The notes under the pieces were generated by a model. The model ran no database searches. It saw only the letters and a list, made by a program, of their open reading frames with translations, and had not been told where the DNA came from. The position numbers and the translations under genes were made by a program. Below, one piece after another: positions 7,440-15,958 of a DNA stretch of 64,000 nt. The stretch's first letter is position 1. The number at the start of each line of letters is the position of its first letter. The stretch comes from Bacillus pseudomycoides (lineage in GTDB: Bacteria; Bacillota; Bacilli; Bacillales; Bacillaceae_G), in assembly GCF_022811845.1 (NCBI RefSeq), contig NZ_CP064266.1, forward strand, positions 3,658,001-3,722,000. The letters are read 5' to 3'.

Positions 7440-8645
7440 ATGGGAACAAAAAAAAATATATCAATTCATGGATTTGTTGCACCGAGATTTGAATTGGTAA
7501 AGGATGAGTTCATTAGAAATTTTACTGAGAGAGGAGAAGTTGGAGCGGCCTTTTCCGTATACATTAACAATGAAGCAGTCGTTGATTTATGGGGTGGATA
7601 TCGAGATCGACAGACTCGTGCAGGATGGGAAAAAGATACACTGGTTCAAGTGTTTTCAGCTACAAAAGGTTTTGCTTCGCTGGCCTTAAGTTTAGCGTAT
7701 TCTAGAGGTTACATTAACTATGATGAGAAAGTGTGTTCATATTGGCCTGAGTTTGCTCAGAATGGAAAAGACAAAATAACCGTTAGACAGCTTCTAGCAC
7801 ATCAAGCTGGATTATCGCCTCTCAATGAACTTGAAATTGATATATTAGAAGACTTAGATACTTCTCGTCTATCAAATTCTCTTGCTGCAAGCAAACCTGC
7901 TTGGGCGGTTGGGGAAATTCAAGGTTATCATGCCTGGACAATTGGAACCTTAATTGGAGAACTGATTAAAAGAACAGATCCTAAACATCGGACCCTAAAA
8001 GATTTCTTTCAAGAAGAAATAGCAGAGCCACTAAAAGCAGAATTTTATATTGGTCTTCCTAAAGATATTTCTAAAGAAAGAATAACAACTATTGAAGGAA
8101 TAAATCACCCCATTCAGTTACTTAAGGGGATAACAAAGTTACCTATAAAAATGTTACTTGGTTTTCTTAATACAAAGTCATTAGTAGCCAGAAGTCTAGT
8201 AGACCCCAAAAAATTTGTAGCAAATGATAATTTTAATCATCGTCCTATTTTATCTATAGAATTTCCTTCAGGAAATGGTGTGGGGCAAGTAAGAGCAATG
8301 GCAAAAATTTATGGTGCTTTTGCTAGTGGTGCAAAAACGCTCGGATTAAAGGAAGAAACAATAAATGAATTAAGGAAAAAAGCTATCCCTCCCAAAGCAG
8401 GGTACTATGATCATGTGAATTGTATAAACATAGCCTATTCTCTAGGATTTTGGAAGCACTTTTCGGATATGAAATTTGGACGAAGTGAAAGCTCTTTTGG
8501 TCACCCAGGCGCAGGAGGATCATTCTGTTTTGCTGATCCAGATGAAAAGTTAGGTTATGCCTATGCGATGAACAAACATGGATTTGGCATGGCCAATGAA
8601 CCAAGAGAACTTGCACTAAGAAAAGCTTTATACAGTTGTCTATGA
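7440..8645 (+). CDS. Serine hydrolase, class C beta-lactamase-related (EstB-like)
   Basis: The 401-residue protein starts at ATG 7440 after AAAGGGGC. The nucleophile motif SxxK is SATK in VFSATKGFASLAL (about residue 78). A tyrosine motif occurs in EIQGYHAWTIGTLIGEL, and the C-terminal motif is HPGAGGSFCFADP. There is no signal peptide, so it is probably cytoplasmic. The family includes esterases and peptidases rather than true beta-lactamases. It is divergent from a TetR gene with a shared candidate operator, which suggests induction by a small molecule. The substrate cannot be deduced. Confidence 0.85.
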   Translation: MGTKKNISIHGFVAPRFELVKDEFIRNFTERGEVGAAFSVYINNEAVVDLWGGYRDRQTRAGWEKDTLVQVFSATKGFASLALSLAYSRGYINYDEKVCSYWPEFAQNGKDKITVRQLLAHQAGLSPLNELEIDILEDLDTSRLSNSLAASKPAWAVGEIQGYHAWTIGTLIGELIKRTDPKHRTLKDFFQEEIAEPLKAEFYIGLPKDISKERITTIEGINHPIQLLKGITKLPIKMLLGFLNTKSLVARSLVDPKKFVANDNFNHRPILSIEFPSGNGVGQVRAMAKIYGAFASGAKTLGLKEETINELRKKAIPPKAGYYDHVNCINIAYSLGFWKHFSDMKFGRSESSFGHPGAGGSFCFADPDEKLGYAYAMNKHGFGMANEPRELALRKALYSCL

Positions 8646-8990
8646 AAAAATAAAAATACGTGAAAATAGTTAAGGATATTTTCATTTTGTACAGTTTTTA
8701 GCTATGAATAGTGGAGTAAATATTAAGTATTCAACATAAAGCGAGCCATCTTTTTTCTTAAAATGTGGGCGGTACCCATCGCCATCAACCTAAAAAAATG
8801 AATAACCCCAAAACAAAAAAATGGAACTGTCACAGATAACTGTGGAGAGATAATCTTTTTGCTTTTGGAATAATGAGTTTACTTGACTCGCTAAAAATGT
8901 GGAAGAATTCTAGATATGTAAGAGACAAAGAACTATTCGCTAGACATCCCTTAGATTCTCAAGAATCATGGAGATATACCTAAAAAGTAG
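8646..8990. repeat. Degenerate copy of the 136-bp unit in the gap before the two-component genes
   Basis: From about 8773 the text ACCCATCGCCATCAACCTAA, then ACCCCAAAACAAAAAAATGG, matches the left arm of the 136-bp unit. The right arm (TCTTTTTGCTTTTGGAAT, near 8860) is degenerate. Immediately left, AAAATGTGGGCGGTACCC is the end of the TTAGCG-type repeat. The copy marks the left border of the 9001-14550 gene block. No gene is visible here. Confidence 0.5.
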
Positions 8991-9000
8991 GAGGCATCGT

Positions 9001-9726
9001 ATGTACCGGATATTTATTGTGGAGGACGATAGTAAAATTAGCGCTGTCTTAAAGAGGAATATGGAAAAATACGGATTTGATGCATCATGCGTATCAGAGT
9101 TTCGCGACATCATACCAGAACTTGAAGTGTACGAGCCGCATTTGGTCATGCTTGATATTAACCTGCCATACTTTGACGGCTATTATTGGTGTAGACAAAT
9201 ACGTAAAAAGTCTAACTTACCAATTATTTTCATATCCGCTCGTGAGGGTGAGATGGATCAGGTATTGGCAATAGATAACGGCGGTGATGATTACATCACG
9301 AAGCCGATTCATTTAGATCTTTTAATCGCGAAGGTAAAAGGTGTGCTAAGGAGAGTTTACGGAGATTATTCGGTATCAACCGGTCTTGCCCCGTCGCCTG
9401 AAAACGAGTTAAACGTACAAGGCTTGCGATTGAATCTTAGTCGTAATGAACTTACATGGCAAAAGCGAAAAACTGAGATTACGAAGAATGAACAGTTGTT
9501 AGCTGAATGCTTCATGCAGCAATATGGAAAAACTGTCTCGAGGGATCAGCTCCTGGGGACATTATGGGACAATGCGCAATTTATGGATGACAACACATTG
9601 ACCGTCAATATAGGAAGATTGCGGAAGAAGCTCGAGGCGCTAGGGTTGCCGAATGCGATCACGACAGTACGTGGTATGGGTTATAAACTGATTTTCGATG
9701 TTGAGCAGGGGAAGACGAGTTTATGA
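9001..9726 (+). CDS. OmpR-family response regulator, BceR/BraR-like
   Basis: The start chosen is ATG 9001, preceded by GGAGG at 8990-8994; an upstream in-frame ATG would lack a site. The 241-residue protein has a receiver domain (acidic pocket VEDD, phospho-acceptor D in LVMLDINLPYFDG, lysine in DYITKPIHLD) and a C-terminal winged helix (TVNIGRLRKKLEALGL...TVRGMGYKL). The stop overlaps the kinase start as ATGA. With a kinase, a BceAB-like ABC pair and a hydrolase downstream it fits the antimicrobial-peptide detoxification modules of Firmicutes. DNA here is visibly richer in G+C than the flanks. Confidence 0.9.
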   Translation: MYRIFIVEDDSKISAVLKRNMEKYGFDASCVSEFRDIIPELEVYEPHLVMLDINLPYFDGYYWCRQIRKKSNLPIIFISAREGEMDQVLAIDNGGDDYITKPIHLDLLIAKVKGVLRRVYGDYSVSTGLAPSPENELNVQGLRLNLSRNELTWQKRKTEITKNEQLLAECFMQQYGKTVSRDQLLGTLWDNAQFMDDNTLTVNIGRLRKKLEALGLPNAITTVRGMGYKLIFDVEQGKTSL

Positions 9727-10826
9727 GAATGCTACCGGCAGCATTGTTCCTTCGTGATCGGCTAATTTATGTGTTATCCGGATTCCTTATTATTAGTTCG
9801 GGGGTCTGTTTAATGCTTCTGGAAAATGTGCGTTATCCCGGATTGATGGATACGAGCTCGATTTATTATTTTGTAACTGTAGCTGTGTTCTTTTTGATAC
9901 TTGGACTAGCTGTTGACTATATTCGGCAACGTGAGTATTACAAACAGCTTAGAAATGCAATCGAACGGACTGATGAATTACACGTAGAAGCGATCGTACA
10001 ATCTGCTGTAACTACGGAGCAACAGCTCGTAGCACGATTATTGGATCAGCAAATGAGCGTTTATTTGAGTAAGCTAGGCACATATCGTCGTCAGCAGGAG
10101 CTTCATAATCATTTTGTCTTGCAGTGGGTGCATCATATGAAGACACCTTTATCCGTTATCGATCTGCTCTTGCAAGAGACCACGAAGGAAATGCCATCTT
10201 CAGAGAAGGAGCTAAAAGAGCTGTCCCTTAGCCTACATGAAGAAGCGGATCGAATGTCGAGAGGTCTGGAAATGTTGCTCAACACTGCCCGCCTCGAAAA
10301 ATTTGAAATGGATCTTCATCTCAAAAAAACGTCGCTCCATCACGTAATACGTGATGTTCTGATTGCACACAAACGTCTTTGTATCCGTCATCACGTCATA
10401 CCTCAAATTCATGGTGAGATGTGGACAGAAACAGATGAGAAGTGGATGACAGTGGTACTCAATCAAATTGTTAGCAACGCGATCAAATACTGCAAGAACA
10501 AGAAAGGTGTGAAAAATCTTATTTTCCATTTGGAGCAAAATACAGACACTAGCAGCAAACTTAGCATCACAGATGAAGGGTGCGGTATAGCTCCACACGA
10601 TATCCCGCGAGTATTTGATCCTTTCTTCACTGGTGAGAACGGACGATCTACAGGGGAATCGACGGGAATGGGACTGTATTTAGCAAAACAAGTGTGCAGC
10701 AGACTTGGTCATGAACTGTCCGTATCGTCGAAGTTGGGTATCGGTACGACGTTTACGATCACTTTTCAATCCCATGGGATACACCTCCTTGGCTGCCTAG
10801 CAGAAAAGGAGGTGCACGATTTGTGA
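9723..10826 (+). CDS. Sensor histidine kinase, BceS-like intramembrane-sensing type
   Basis: The 367-residue protein has two N-terminal membrane helices (about residues 14-32 and 45-65) with almost no extracellular loop, the hallmark of BceS-type kinases. The phospho-acceptor is in FVLQWVHHMKTPLSVIDLL. HATPase boxes follow: NQIVSNAIKY (N), DEGCGIAP (G1) and GMGLYLAKQV (G2). BceS kinases do not sense their stimulus alone but through the ABC permease. The gene overlaps the regulator gene by four bases and its stop lies inside the candidate operator of the ABC genes. Confidence 0.88.
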   Translation: MRMLPAALFLRDRLIYVLSGFLIISSGVCLMLLENVRYPGLMDTSSIYYFVTVAVFFLILGLAVDYIRQREYYKQLRNAIERTDELHVEAIVQSAVTTEQQLVARLLDQQMSVYLSKLGTYRRQQELHNHFVLQWVHHMKTPLSVIDLLLQETTKEMPSSEKELKELSLSLHEEADRMSRGLEMLLNTARLEKFEMDLHLKKTSLHHVIRDVLIAHKRLCIRHHVIPQIHGEMWTETDEKWMTVVLNQIVSNAIKYCKNKKGVKNLIFHLEQNTDTSSKLSITDEGCGIAPHDIPRVFDPFFTGENGRSTGESTGMGLYLAKQVCSRLGHELSVSSKLGIGTTFTITFQSHGIHLLGCLAEKEVHDL

Positions 10827-10837
10827 CAACTTTGTCA
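10824..10837. promoter_or_regulatory. Inverted-repeat response-regulator site (BceR-box-like)
   Basis: TGACA-ACTT-TGTCA is a perfect inverted repeat at the very end of the kinase gene, about 110 bases before the ATPase start. A TATACT -10-like hexamer follows at 10894-10899 with a poor -35, as expected for an activated promoter. BceR-type regulators bind comparable spaced inverted repeats upstream of their ABC operons. Confidence 0.55.
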
Positions 10838-10947
10838 TGTTCGAAGCGTGATTTTTGTTATATAAATCGATGGTTTCGGCACTTAATGCTCGCTATACTA
10901 AATGTTGTTAAGACATACAAACTAAAACGGGAGGAGGGAGATGAACG

Positions 10948-11724
10948 ATGAGTGTACTTAAAGCACAGGGACTTAATAAAATTTACAGTTCCAAAGGGAA
11001 TGTTGTATGTACAGCATTAAACGACATTGACCTACAGATAGAATATGGTGAATTTGTCGGTGTTATGGGTCCGTCGGGAAGCGGAAAAACAACGTTACTT
11101 AATCTGCTTGCAGCAATGGATCGTCCAACATCCGGTCATATTGAAATAAACGGTATTAATCCGAATAAGCTCAGTAATAAAGAATTAGCACTTTTCAGAA
11201 GGCGAGAACTTGGCTTCATCTTTCAGGATTTTAATCTACTGGATTCTTTGACCATCAAGGAAAATATTATTTTGCCGCTTGTGTTGGAAGGGACTGATCC
11301 CAAGTTGATTGAGAAAAAGCTGAATCAGCTTACTGAATGGCTGCAGATTAGTAATATTTTGAACAAACGTACATATGAAATATCAGGCGGACAGAAGCAA
11401 CGCGCGGCTATTGCTCGCGGCCTAATTAACGAACCGTCGTTATTGTTCGCTGATGAACTGACAGGTAACCTTGATTCGAAGTCGGCGATGGATGTGATGG
11501 AGTCGCTACAGGAGTTGAACGAAAGATTAAAGGCAACTGTTTTAATGGTGACTCACGATCCATTCTCAGCGAGCTATTGTCAGCGAATCGTGTTCATTAA
11601 AGACGGAAGAATCTTCTCGGAAATTCGACGTGGCTCGAACCGGCAAGCATTTTTCCAACAAATATTAGACGCACTGAGCGTGCTGGGAGGGAATTTTAAT
11701 GACGCTCCGTTCGCTCGCGTTTAG
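10948..11724 (+). CDS. ABC transporter ATP-binding protein, BceA-like
   Basis: The 258-residue ATPase starts at ATG 10948, seven bases after GGAGGGAG (10932-10939). It has Walker A GPSGSGKTT (about residues 39-47), Q-loop FQDFNLLDS, signature ISGGQKQRAA, Walker B LLFADELTGNLD and switch H in VTHD. This is the MacB/BceA class, which pairs with FtsX-like permeases. Its end overlaps the permease start by 26 bases. It would energise a detoxification and sensing complex rather than classical import. Confidence 0.9.
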   Translation: MSVLKAQGLNKIYSSKGNVVCTALNDIDLQIEYGEFVGVMGPSGSGKTTLLNLLAAMDRPTSGHIEINGINPNKLSNKELALFRRRELGFIFQDFNLLDSLTIKENIILPLVLEGTDPKLIEKKLNQLTEWLQISNILNKRTYEISGGQKQRAAIARGLINEPSLLFADELTGNLDSKSAMDVMESLQELNERLKATVLMVTHDPFSASYCQRIVFIKDGRIFSEIRRGSNRQAFFQQILDALSVLGGNFNDAPFARV

Positions 11725-13054
11725 CAGCATTCGCAGTAACTGGCGGTCATACAGCACGTTTTTTATGAGCAGCGTATTCTCTGTAATGATCTTCTATATG
11801 TATGCAGCATTTGTTGCTCATCCTAGCTTGACAAGTAGTCAGATGATAGGAACTTCAAAAGTAAGACTGGGTATGGTGCTTTGCCAATACATCATCGTTA
11901 TTTTCTCGTTTTGGTTCGTGCTTTATTCTAATTCCGCGTTTTTAAAATCAAGGAGTAAGGAATTCGGCATTCTATATATGTTTGGGATGACTCGTGTACA
12001 GCTTCGCAGACTTATCGTGTATGAAAACACAATTATCGCAGTTATGGCGATTGTAGCTGGTATCAGCTTGGGGATATTATTCAGCAAGCCATTCTTTATG
12101 TCTCTCGCTGTACTGCTTGGCATGAAAGATTCCATTGCCGTTGCTATACCGCTTCATGCACTACGGTTGACCGCTGGGAGCTTTTTTATGTTGTTCACAC
12201 TTATATCCATCGGGACGGCGATGCGCGTGGGACGTACAGAAATTGTTGAATTACTTAAGGAAGCAGGCAGATCAGAGGAGCAGATTGTTTATTCACCATG
12301 GCTTGCTTTGCTCGCAATCGTGTGTTTAGCAGCTTCTTATAGTATGGCTTTAATGTTAAATGCAACGAATTTCAATAAGCTTGCGCTAATAATCTTGATT
12401 ACAGCTATAACTGGAACTTATCTGTTATTCACACAGTTCAGTGTATTGCTGCTAAGATTTATTAAAGGTTCTACAAGGGTCTATTATAATCGAACGAATT
12501 TAATCGTATTCGCCCAGCTCGGTCTTAAGCTGAAGGAAAATACGCGAATGCTGTTTGTCGTGTCAATTTTGAGTGCAGTTATTTTAACGGCATCTGGAAC
12601 GATATATATGTTGGGCCTTGCTTTGCATTTGGACAATATAAAGACGCAATATGAGGAGCCCCAAGTAGTCATTTCTCTAACAATGTTTATTGGTTTGTTC
12701 ATTAGTTTCCTATTCTTTATTGCATCCGGCAGTATGATTTACTTCAAATTGTTTACGGAGCTGCAGGAGGATCAGGAGCAGTATAAAGCACTGACCCGAA
12801 TCGGTATGACGCAAGCCGAACTTCGGAAAATAGTCTTTATGCAAGTCGGCATTCTTTTCTTCGCACCATGCCTCGTCGGCATCATACATACGCTGGTCGC
12901 ACTTAAAGCATTAAATAACCTGCTTATGGTATCTAATTGGATCTATTCGTTCGTCATCATCGGCATTTACATGGTCATGCAAACGATTTACTTTCATGTA
13001 GCCTGCAATCGCTACATGAAAAGCATAAATTTAACCAAGGGGAATCGATTATGA
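11699..13054 (+). CDS. BceB-like FtsX-type ABC permease, lacking the large extracellular domain
   Basis: At 451 residues it is much shorter than typical BceB permeases (about 620-670). The segments present match the family in order: an N-terminal helix, FtsX core helices (KSRSKEFGILYMFGMTRVQLRRL), a central pair, then ...TIYMLGLALHLDNIKTQYEEPQ followed almost directly by VVISLTMFIGLFISFLFFIASGSMIYFKLFTELQED. In BceB proteins an extracellular domain of about 200 residues separates the last two segments, and it is absent here with the frame kept. That domain is implicated in ligand recognition and signalling. The stop overlaps the hydrolase start (ATGA). Confidence 0.82.
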   Translation: MTLRSLAFSSIRSNWRSYSTFFMSSVFSVMIFYMYAAFVAHPSLTSSQMIGTSKVRLGMVLCQYIIVIFSFWFVLYSNSAFLKSRSKEFGILYMFGMTRVQLRRLIVYENTIIAVMAIVAGISLGILFSKPFFMSLAVLLGMKDSIAVAIPLHALRLTAGSFFMLFTLISIGTAMRVGRTEIVELLKEAGRSEEQIVYSPWLALLAIVCLAASYSMALMLNATNFNKLALIILITAITGTYLLFTQFSVLLLRFIKGSTRVYYNRTNLIVFAQLGLKLKENTRMLFVVSILSAVILTASGTIYMLGLALHLDNIKTQYEEPQVVISLTMFIGLFISFLFFIASGSMIYFKLFTELQEDQEQYKALTRIGMTQAELRKIVFMQVGILFFAPCLVGIIHTLVALKALNNLLMVSNWIYSFVIIGIYMVMQTIYFHVACNRYMKSINLTKGNRL

Positions 13055-14550
13055 AAACATCAGTAAAAATTTGTTTGTTAATGATTGCTATGATTCTGGC
13101 AGTTAGTAGCTTCACACCCAAAATAGCTAACGCCGAATCAAGTGAAAAGATTCAAAAAATCGAAAAGTTTGTTGAAGAGCAAAGAAGCATTAGTAAAATT
13201 CCAGGGATATCGTTAGTTATTGTAGAGAAGGGGAAAACGATTTATCAAAAAGGTTTCGGGTACGCTGATGTAAAGGCGAAAACACCTGTAACATCTAATA
13301 CGTTATTTGAAATCGGATCTACAGCGAAAGCATTTACAGGTCTAGCCATTCTACAATTGGAAAAGGAAGGGCTGTTAAAACGAACGGATGATGTCCGGAA
13401 GTATATCCCATGGTTAGAGTTAAAATATAAGGGAGAGCCGCAGACGATTACTTTGAATCAACTGCTTTATCATACTAGTGGGATAGCTTCTAATTCTATA
13501 ACACAAATTCCTGAAAGTAATGCAGATAACGCCCTCGAGTTGACCGTAAGAAAATTACTGAATCAGCAATTAAATCGAAAGCCAGGTAGCTCTTGGGAAT
13601 ATGCGACGATTAATTACGATATACTGGGACTCGTTATCGAGAGTGTAACGAAGCAGCCCTATGATGTATATATGAAAAAGCAGATATTAGAGCCGATCGG
13701 TATGAAAAATTCGTTTGTTGGGCTGCATCAAGTTCAGTCCACTGAAATGGCTTCCGGCTATAAAAGAGGATTTATGAAAGAGCAGTCTTACACGCCGCCT
13801 ATTTATCGTGGGAACATACCAGCTGGATATGTTATCAGTAATACGAATGATATAGCGAAATGGATGAAACTACAATTAGGAAACGATTCAAGCAATGCGA
13901 TCGACAAGCAACTCATTCAAGAATCGCATATCCCTGATCAGTCAGTGGAGCCTTTGGATAAGGACACCTACTATGCCAGCGGATGGGCAGTTATGAAAAA
14001 AAACGAAAAACAATATATTTTCCATGCCGGAGAGAATCCAACATTCACCTCATATTTCATCATGCAGCCCGATGAACAATTAGGGGTAGCAATTCTGTCA
14101 AATATGAATACAAGCTTTACGACAGCTATAGGTCAAGGTGTGATGGATTTATGGGAGGGAAACGACGTTACTAATAATCATTCCGACAAATATCAAAAGC
14201 TAGATAAATTCTTGACCATCCTGTGTATTGTAGTCGGCTGTCTTGGTTTATTTTTAATCCTACTATCACTAAGAATAATACGAAAGCTTGTTAGAAAACA
14301 ACGAATTAGGACATCATTAAACGTAAAGAGGATCTTGCTATTATCCATTCATACGTTGTTTGTAGCTGCAATATTGACTCTTACAATCATGTTCCCGAAA
14401 ATTTTGGGAATGTCTTGGGCATTTATTAAAGTATGGGGCCCAACGACGATTCCAGTGTTTATTTATAGTGTTATAACGGTAAGTATCATTTATTATTTGT
14501 TTGGATTATTGCTTGTTTTCACCAAAAAAATGAAATTAAAGACGAAATAG
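13051..14550 (+). CDS. Secreted, membrane-anchored serine hydrolase (beta-lactamase / D-peptidase fold)
   Basis: The start chosen is ATG 13051, overlapping the permease stop as ATGA with AAGGGG eight bases upstream; the frame is open further back but only inside the permease gene. The 499-residue protein has a signal peptide (MKTSVKICLLMIAMILAVSS...ANA), nucleophile SxxK as STAK in FEIGSTAKAFTGLA, a YAT in place of the usual YxN (SSWEYATINYDIL), and HAG in IFHAGENPTFTS. Three membrane helices follow at the C-terminus (about residues 390-495). The active site therefore faces the cell surface. In an operon with a BceAB-like module it may cleave peptides or cell-wall material. Related D-stereospecific peptidase genes are known as passengers of IS231-related cassettes. 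Confidence 0.85.
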   Translation: MKTSVKICLLMIAMILAVSSFTPKIANAESSEKIQKIEKFVEEQRSISKIPGISLVIVEKGKTIYQKGFGYADVKAKTPVTSNTLFEIGSTAKAFTGLAILQLEKEGLLKRTDDVRKYIPWLELKYKGEPQTITLNQLLYHTSGIASNSITQIPESNADNALELTVRKLLNQQLNRKPGSSWEYATINYDILGLVIESVTKQPYDVYMKKQILEPIGMKNSFVGLHQVQSTEMASGYKRGFMKEQSYTPPIYRGNIPAGYVISNTNDIAKWMKLQLGNDSSNAIDKQLIQESHIPDQSVEPLDKDTYYASGWAVMKKNEKQYIFHAGENPTFTSYFIMQPDEQLGVAILSNMNTSFTTAIGQGVMDLWEGNDVTNNHSDKYQKLDKFLTILCIVVGCLGLFLILLSLRIIRKLVRKQRIRTSLNVKRILLLSIHTLFVAAILTLTIMFPKILGMSWAFIKVWGPTTIPVFIYSVITVSIIYYLFGLLLVFTKKMKLKTK

Positions 14551-14588
14551 ATTTCGCCTAAACAACTTCAACAATAATGAAGTAATGA

Positions 14589-14634
14589 AAAACTCCCAAT
14601 TTCTCAATTTTAACACTGAGAAATTGGGAGTTTT
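14589..14634 (+). terminator. Rho-independent terminator after the five-gene block
   Basis: A perfect 18-bp stem (AAAACTCCCAATTTCTCA and its complement) ends in TTTTATAC, 38 bases after the hydrolase stop. Confidence 0.85.
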
Positions 14635-14647
14635 ATACTGAGATTTC

Positions 14648-14850
14648 CTTAACGTTGTAAATCCGTATTTTCCTGACGCTACCCCATAGCCATCAATCCA
14701 ATATTTTGATATATCCCCAAAACGCAATTTTTTCCTTTCCATAGTTGACTATGAGAGTTCAGCTCATTTTTTTCGTTTTGGGGGCGTTATAAAATTCTTA
14801 AGTTGATGGGCATGGGGTACCGTCAGCATTTCGGAAAAACCCCACGCTAA
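14648..14850. repeat. Composite dispersed repeat including 136-bp unit (copy 2)
   Basis: Three joined pieces can be read. At 14648-14681 is a repeat containing AACGTTGTAAATCCG and ending CTGACGCTA, seen again before 17493 and inverted near 21885. At 14682-14817 is the 136-bp unit with IS231-like ends (CCCCATAGCCATCAA... and inverted ...TTGATGGGCATGGGG). At 14819-14850 is the inverted TTAGCG-type repeat (GTCAGCATTTCGG...CCACGCTAAG). Together they form the right border of the 9001-14550 block. Confidence 0.65.
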
Positions 14851-15197
14851 GGGCATGCAAGATTTTATACAGTTTTTCAGCTAATCCAGTAACAAACGAG
14901 AACCCGAAAACCCACACCATGATAGGAATGTATAAAAAGATGCATAGAGTCATAGAAAGAGAAAAAGGCGGATTCCGTGTGAGAGTAGGGATCCGCTTTG
15001 TCCTTGCTACCGATAATAGGACGTTATGTTAACCTTACATGAATATGATATACAACTAATCTTTTTCACTTCAAACCATCATCATATGGTAAAATTTTAA
15101 AATATAAGGAAAATATTTCAAAACAAAGTAATGCTGGATGTGAATCAAATGCATGAATTGCAAAGGAGTTCCTTGTGAGATGGGGTGATAAATCGAT
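14851..15197. other. Non-coding gap before the CPBP gene
   Basis: No gene is visible. A hairpin GGCGGAT...ATCCGC with T/A-rich flanks lies at about 14968-14999. GGGGTGAT at 15182-15189 provides the ribosome site for the next gene. Confidence 0.4.
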
Positions 15198-15833
15198 ATG
15201 AGCTATCTTATTGCTTGGGTACTTGCTGTTTTATTAGCTTTTTCATATAAAATTGTTGATATTACAGTTGGCGTTATTATTGGAAGAATGTTGTACCGAA
15301 AGATAGAAAATGAGATTATTTATATATGGGGAACACTGCTGACAGTAATTATTTATTTTTATGAAGATAATTATGTATTCCGTTTACCAATTCACTACGA
15401 ACCAATTGTTCTATTAATCTTGATTGCCGCGATAACGATTATTTTCATTTCGCGATACTCAGGATATAAGCCGAGCGGGAAAAAGAATATCTTAAACTTT
15501 GTAATTATGTATCCTATTTTTGAAGAAGTAATTTTCAGAGGGATGATTATACCAATACTTAACAATTCATTCCCAATATACCCTCTTTATGAAATAGCTT
15601 ACATACCAGTTACGGTACCGATCCTAATATCTTCCTTTCTATTCGCTGTAGCTCACTTACAATATTACAGCTTTAATCAGACTAGCATAAAATTTATGCT
15701 GTTCGCATTTTTCGGGGGAATCATATTTGGTATGATTACGGATTACTCACTATCAATTGTTTTTTCAATATTTTTGCATGTGGAGTTTAATTTACTTTCA
15801 GTATATTACTCAAAAAAGAGTACAGCAAATTAA
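15198..15833 (+). CDS. CPBP-family intramembrane metalloprotease
   Basis: The 211-residue protein has about six membrane helices and the three CPBP (Abi/Rce1-like) motifs: EExxxR in YPIFEEVIFRGMI, FxxxH in SFLFAVAHLQY and HxxxN in IFLHVEFNLLS. Start ATG 15198 follows GGGGTGAT by nine bases. Members process prenylated proteins or act in bacteriocin production and self-immunity. Substrate and role here are unknown. A broken CPBP gene of different sequence lies on the minus strand at 20500-21283, so the region has acquired this family twice. Confidence 0.85.
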   Translation: MSYLIAWVLAVLLAFSYKIVDITVGVIIGRMLYRKIENEIIYIWGTLLTVIIYFYEDNYVFRLPIHYEPIVLLILIAAITIIFISRYSGYKPSGKKNILNFVIMYPIFEEVIFRGMIIPILNNSFPIYPLYEIAYIPVTVPILISSFLFAVAHLQYYSFNQTSIKFMLFAFFGGIIFGMITDYSLSIVFSIFLHVEFNLLSVYYSKKSTAN

Positions 15834-15958
15834 TAAATAAGTTATTATGCTCATAAATGGAATACTAAAATCTTATTTGAAAAAAGATAAGAATTGAGCT
15901 TTTTTTACTACCGTTAACGAATCTTACGTCAACTCTAGCTTTAGGAGGGAAACAATAA

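Noticed and set aside
12937..13050. Long N-terminal extension of the secreted hydrolase
   Set aside because: These codons lie inside the permease gene. ATG 13051 has a ribosome site, gives a clean signal peptide and makes an ATGA overlap.
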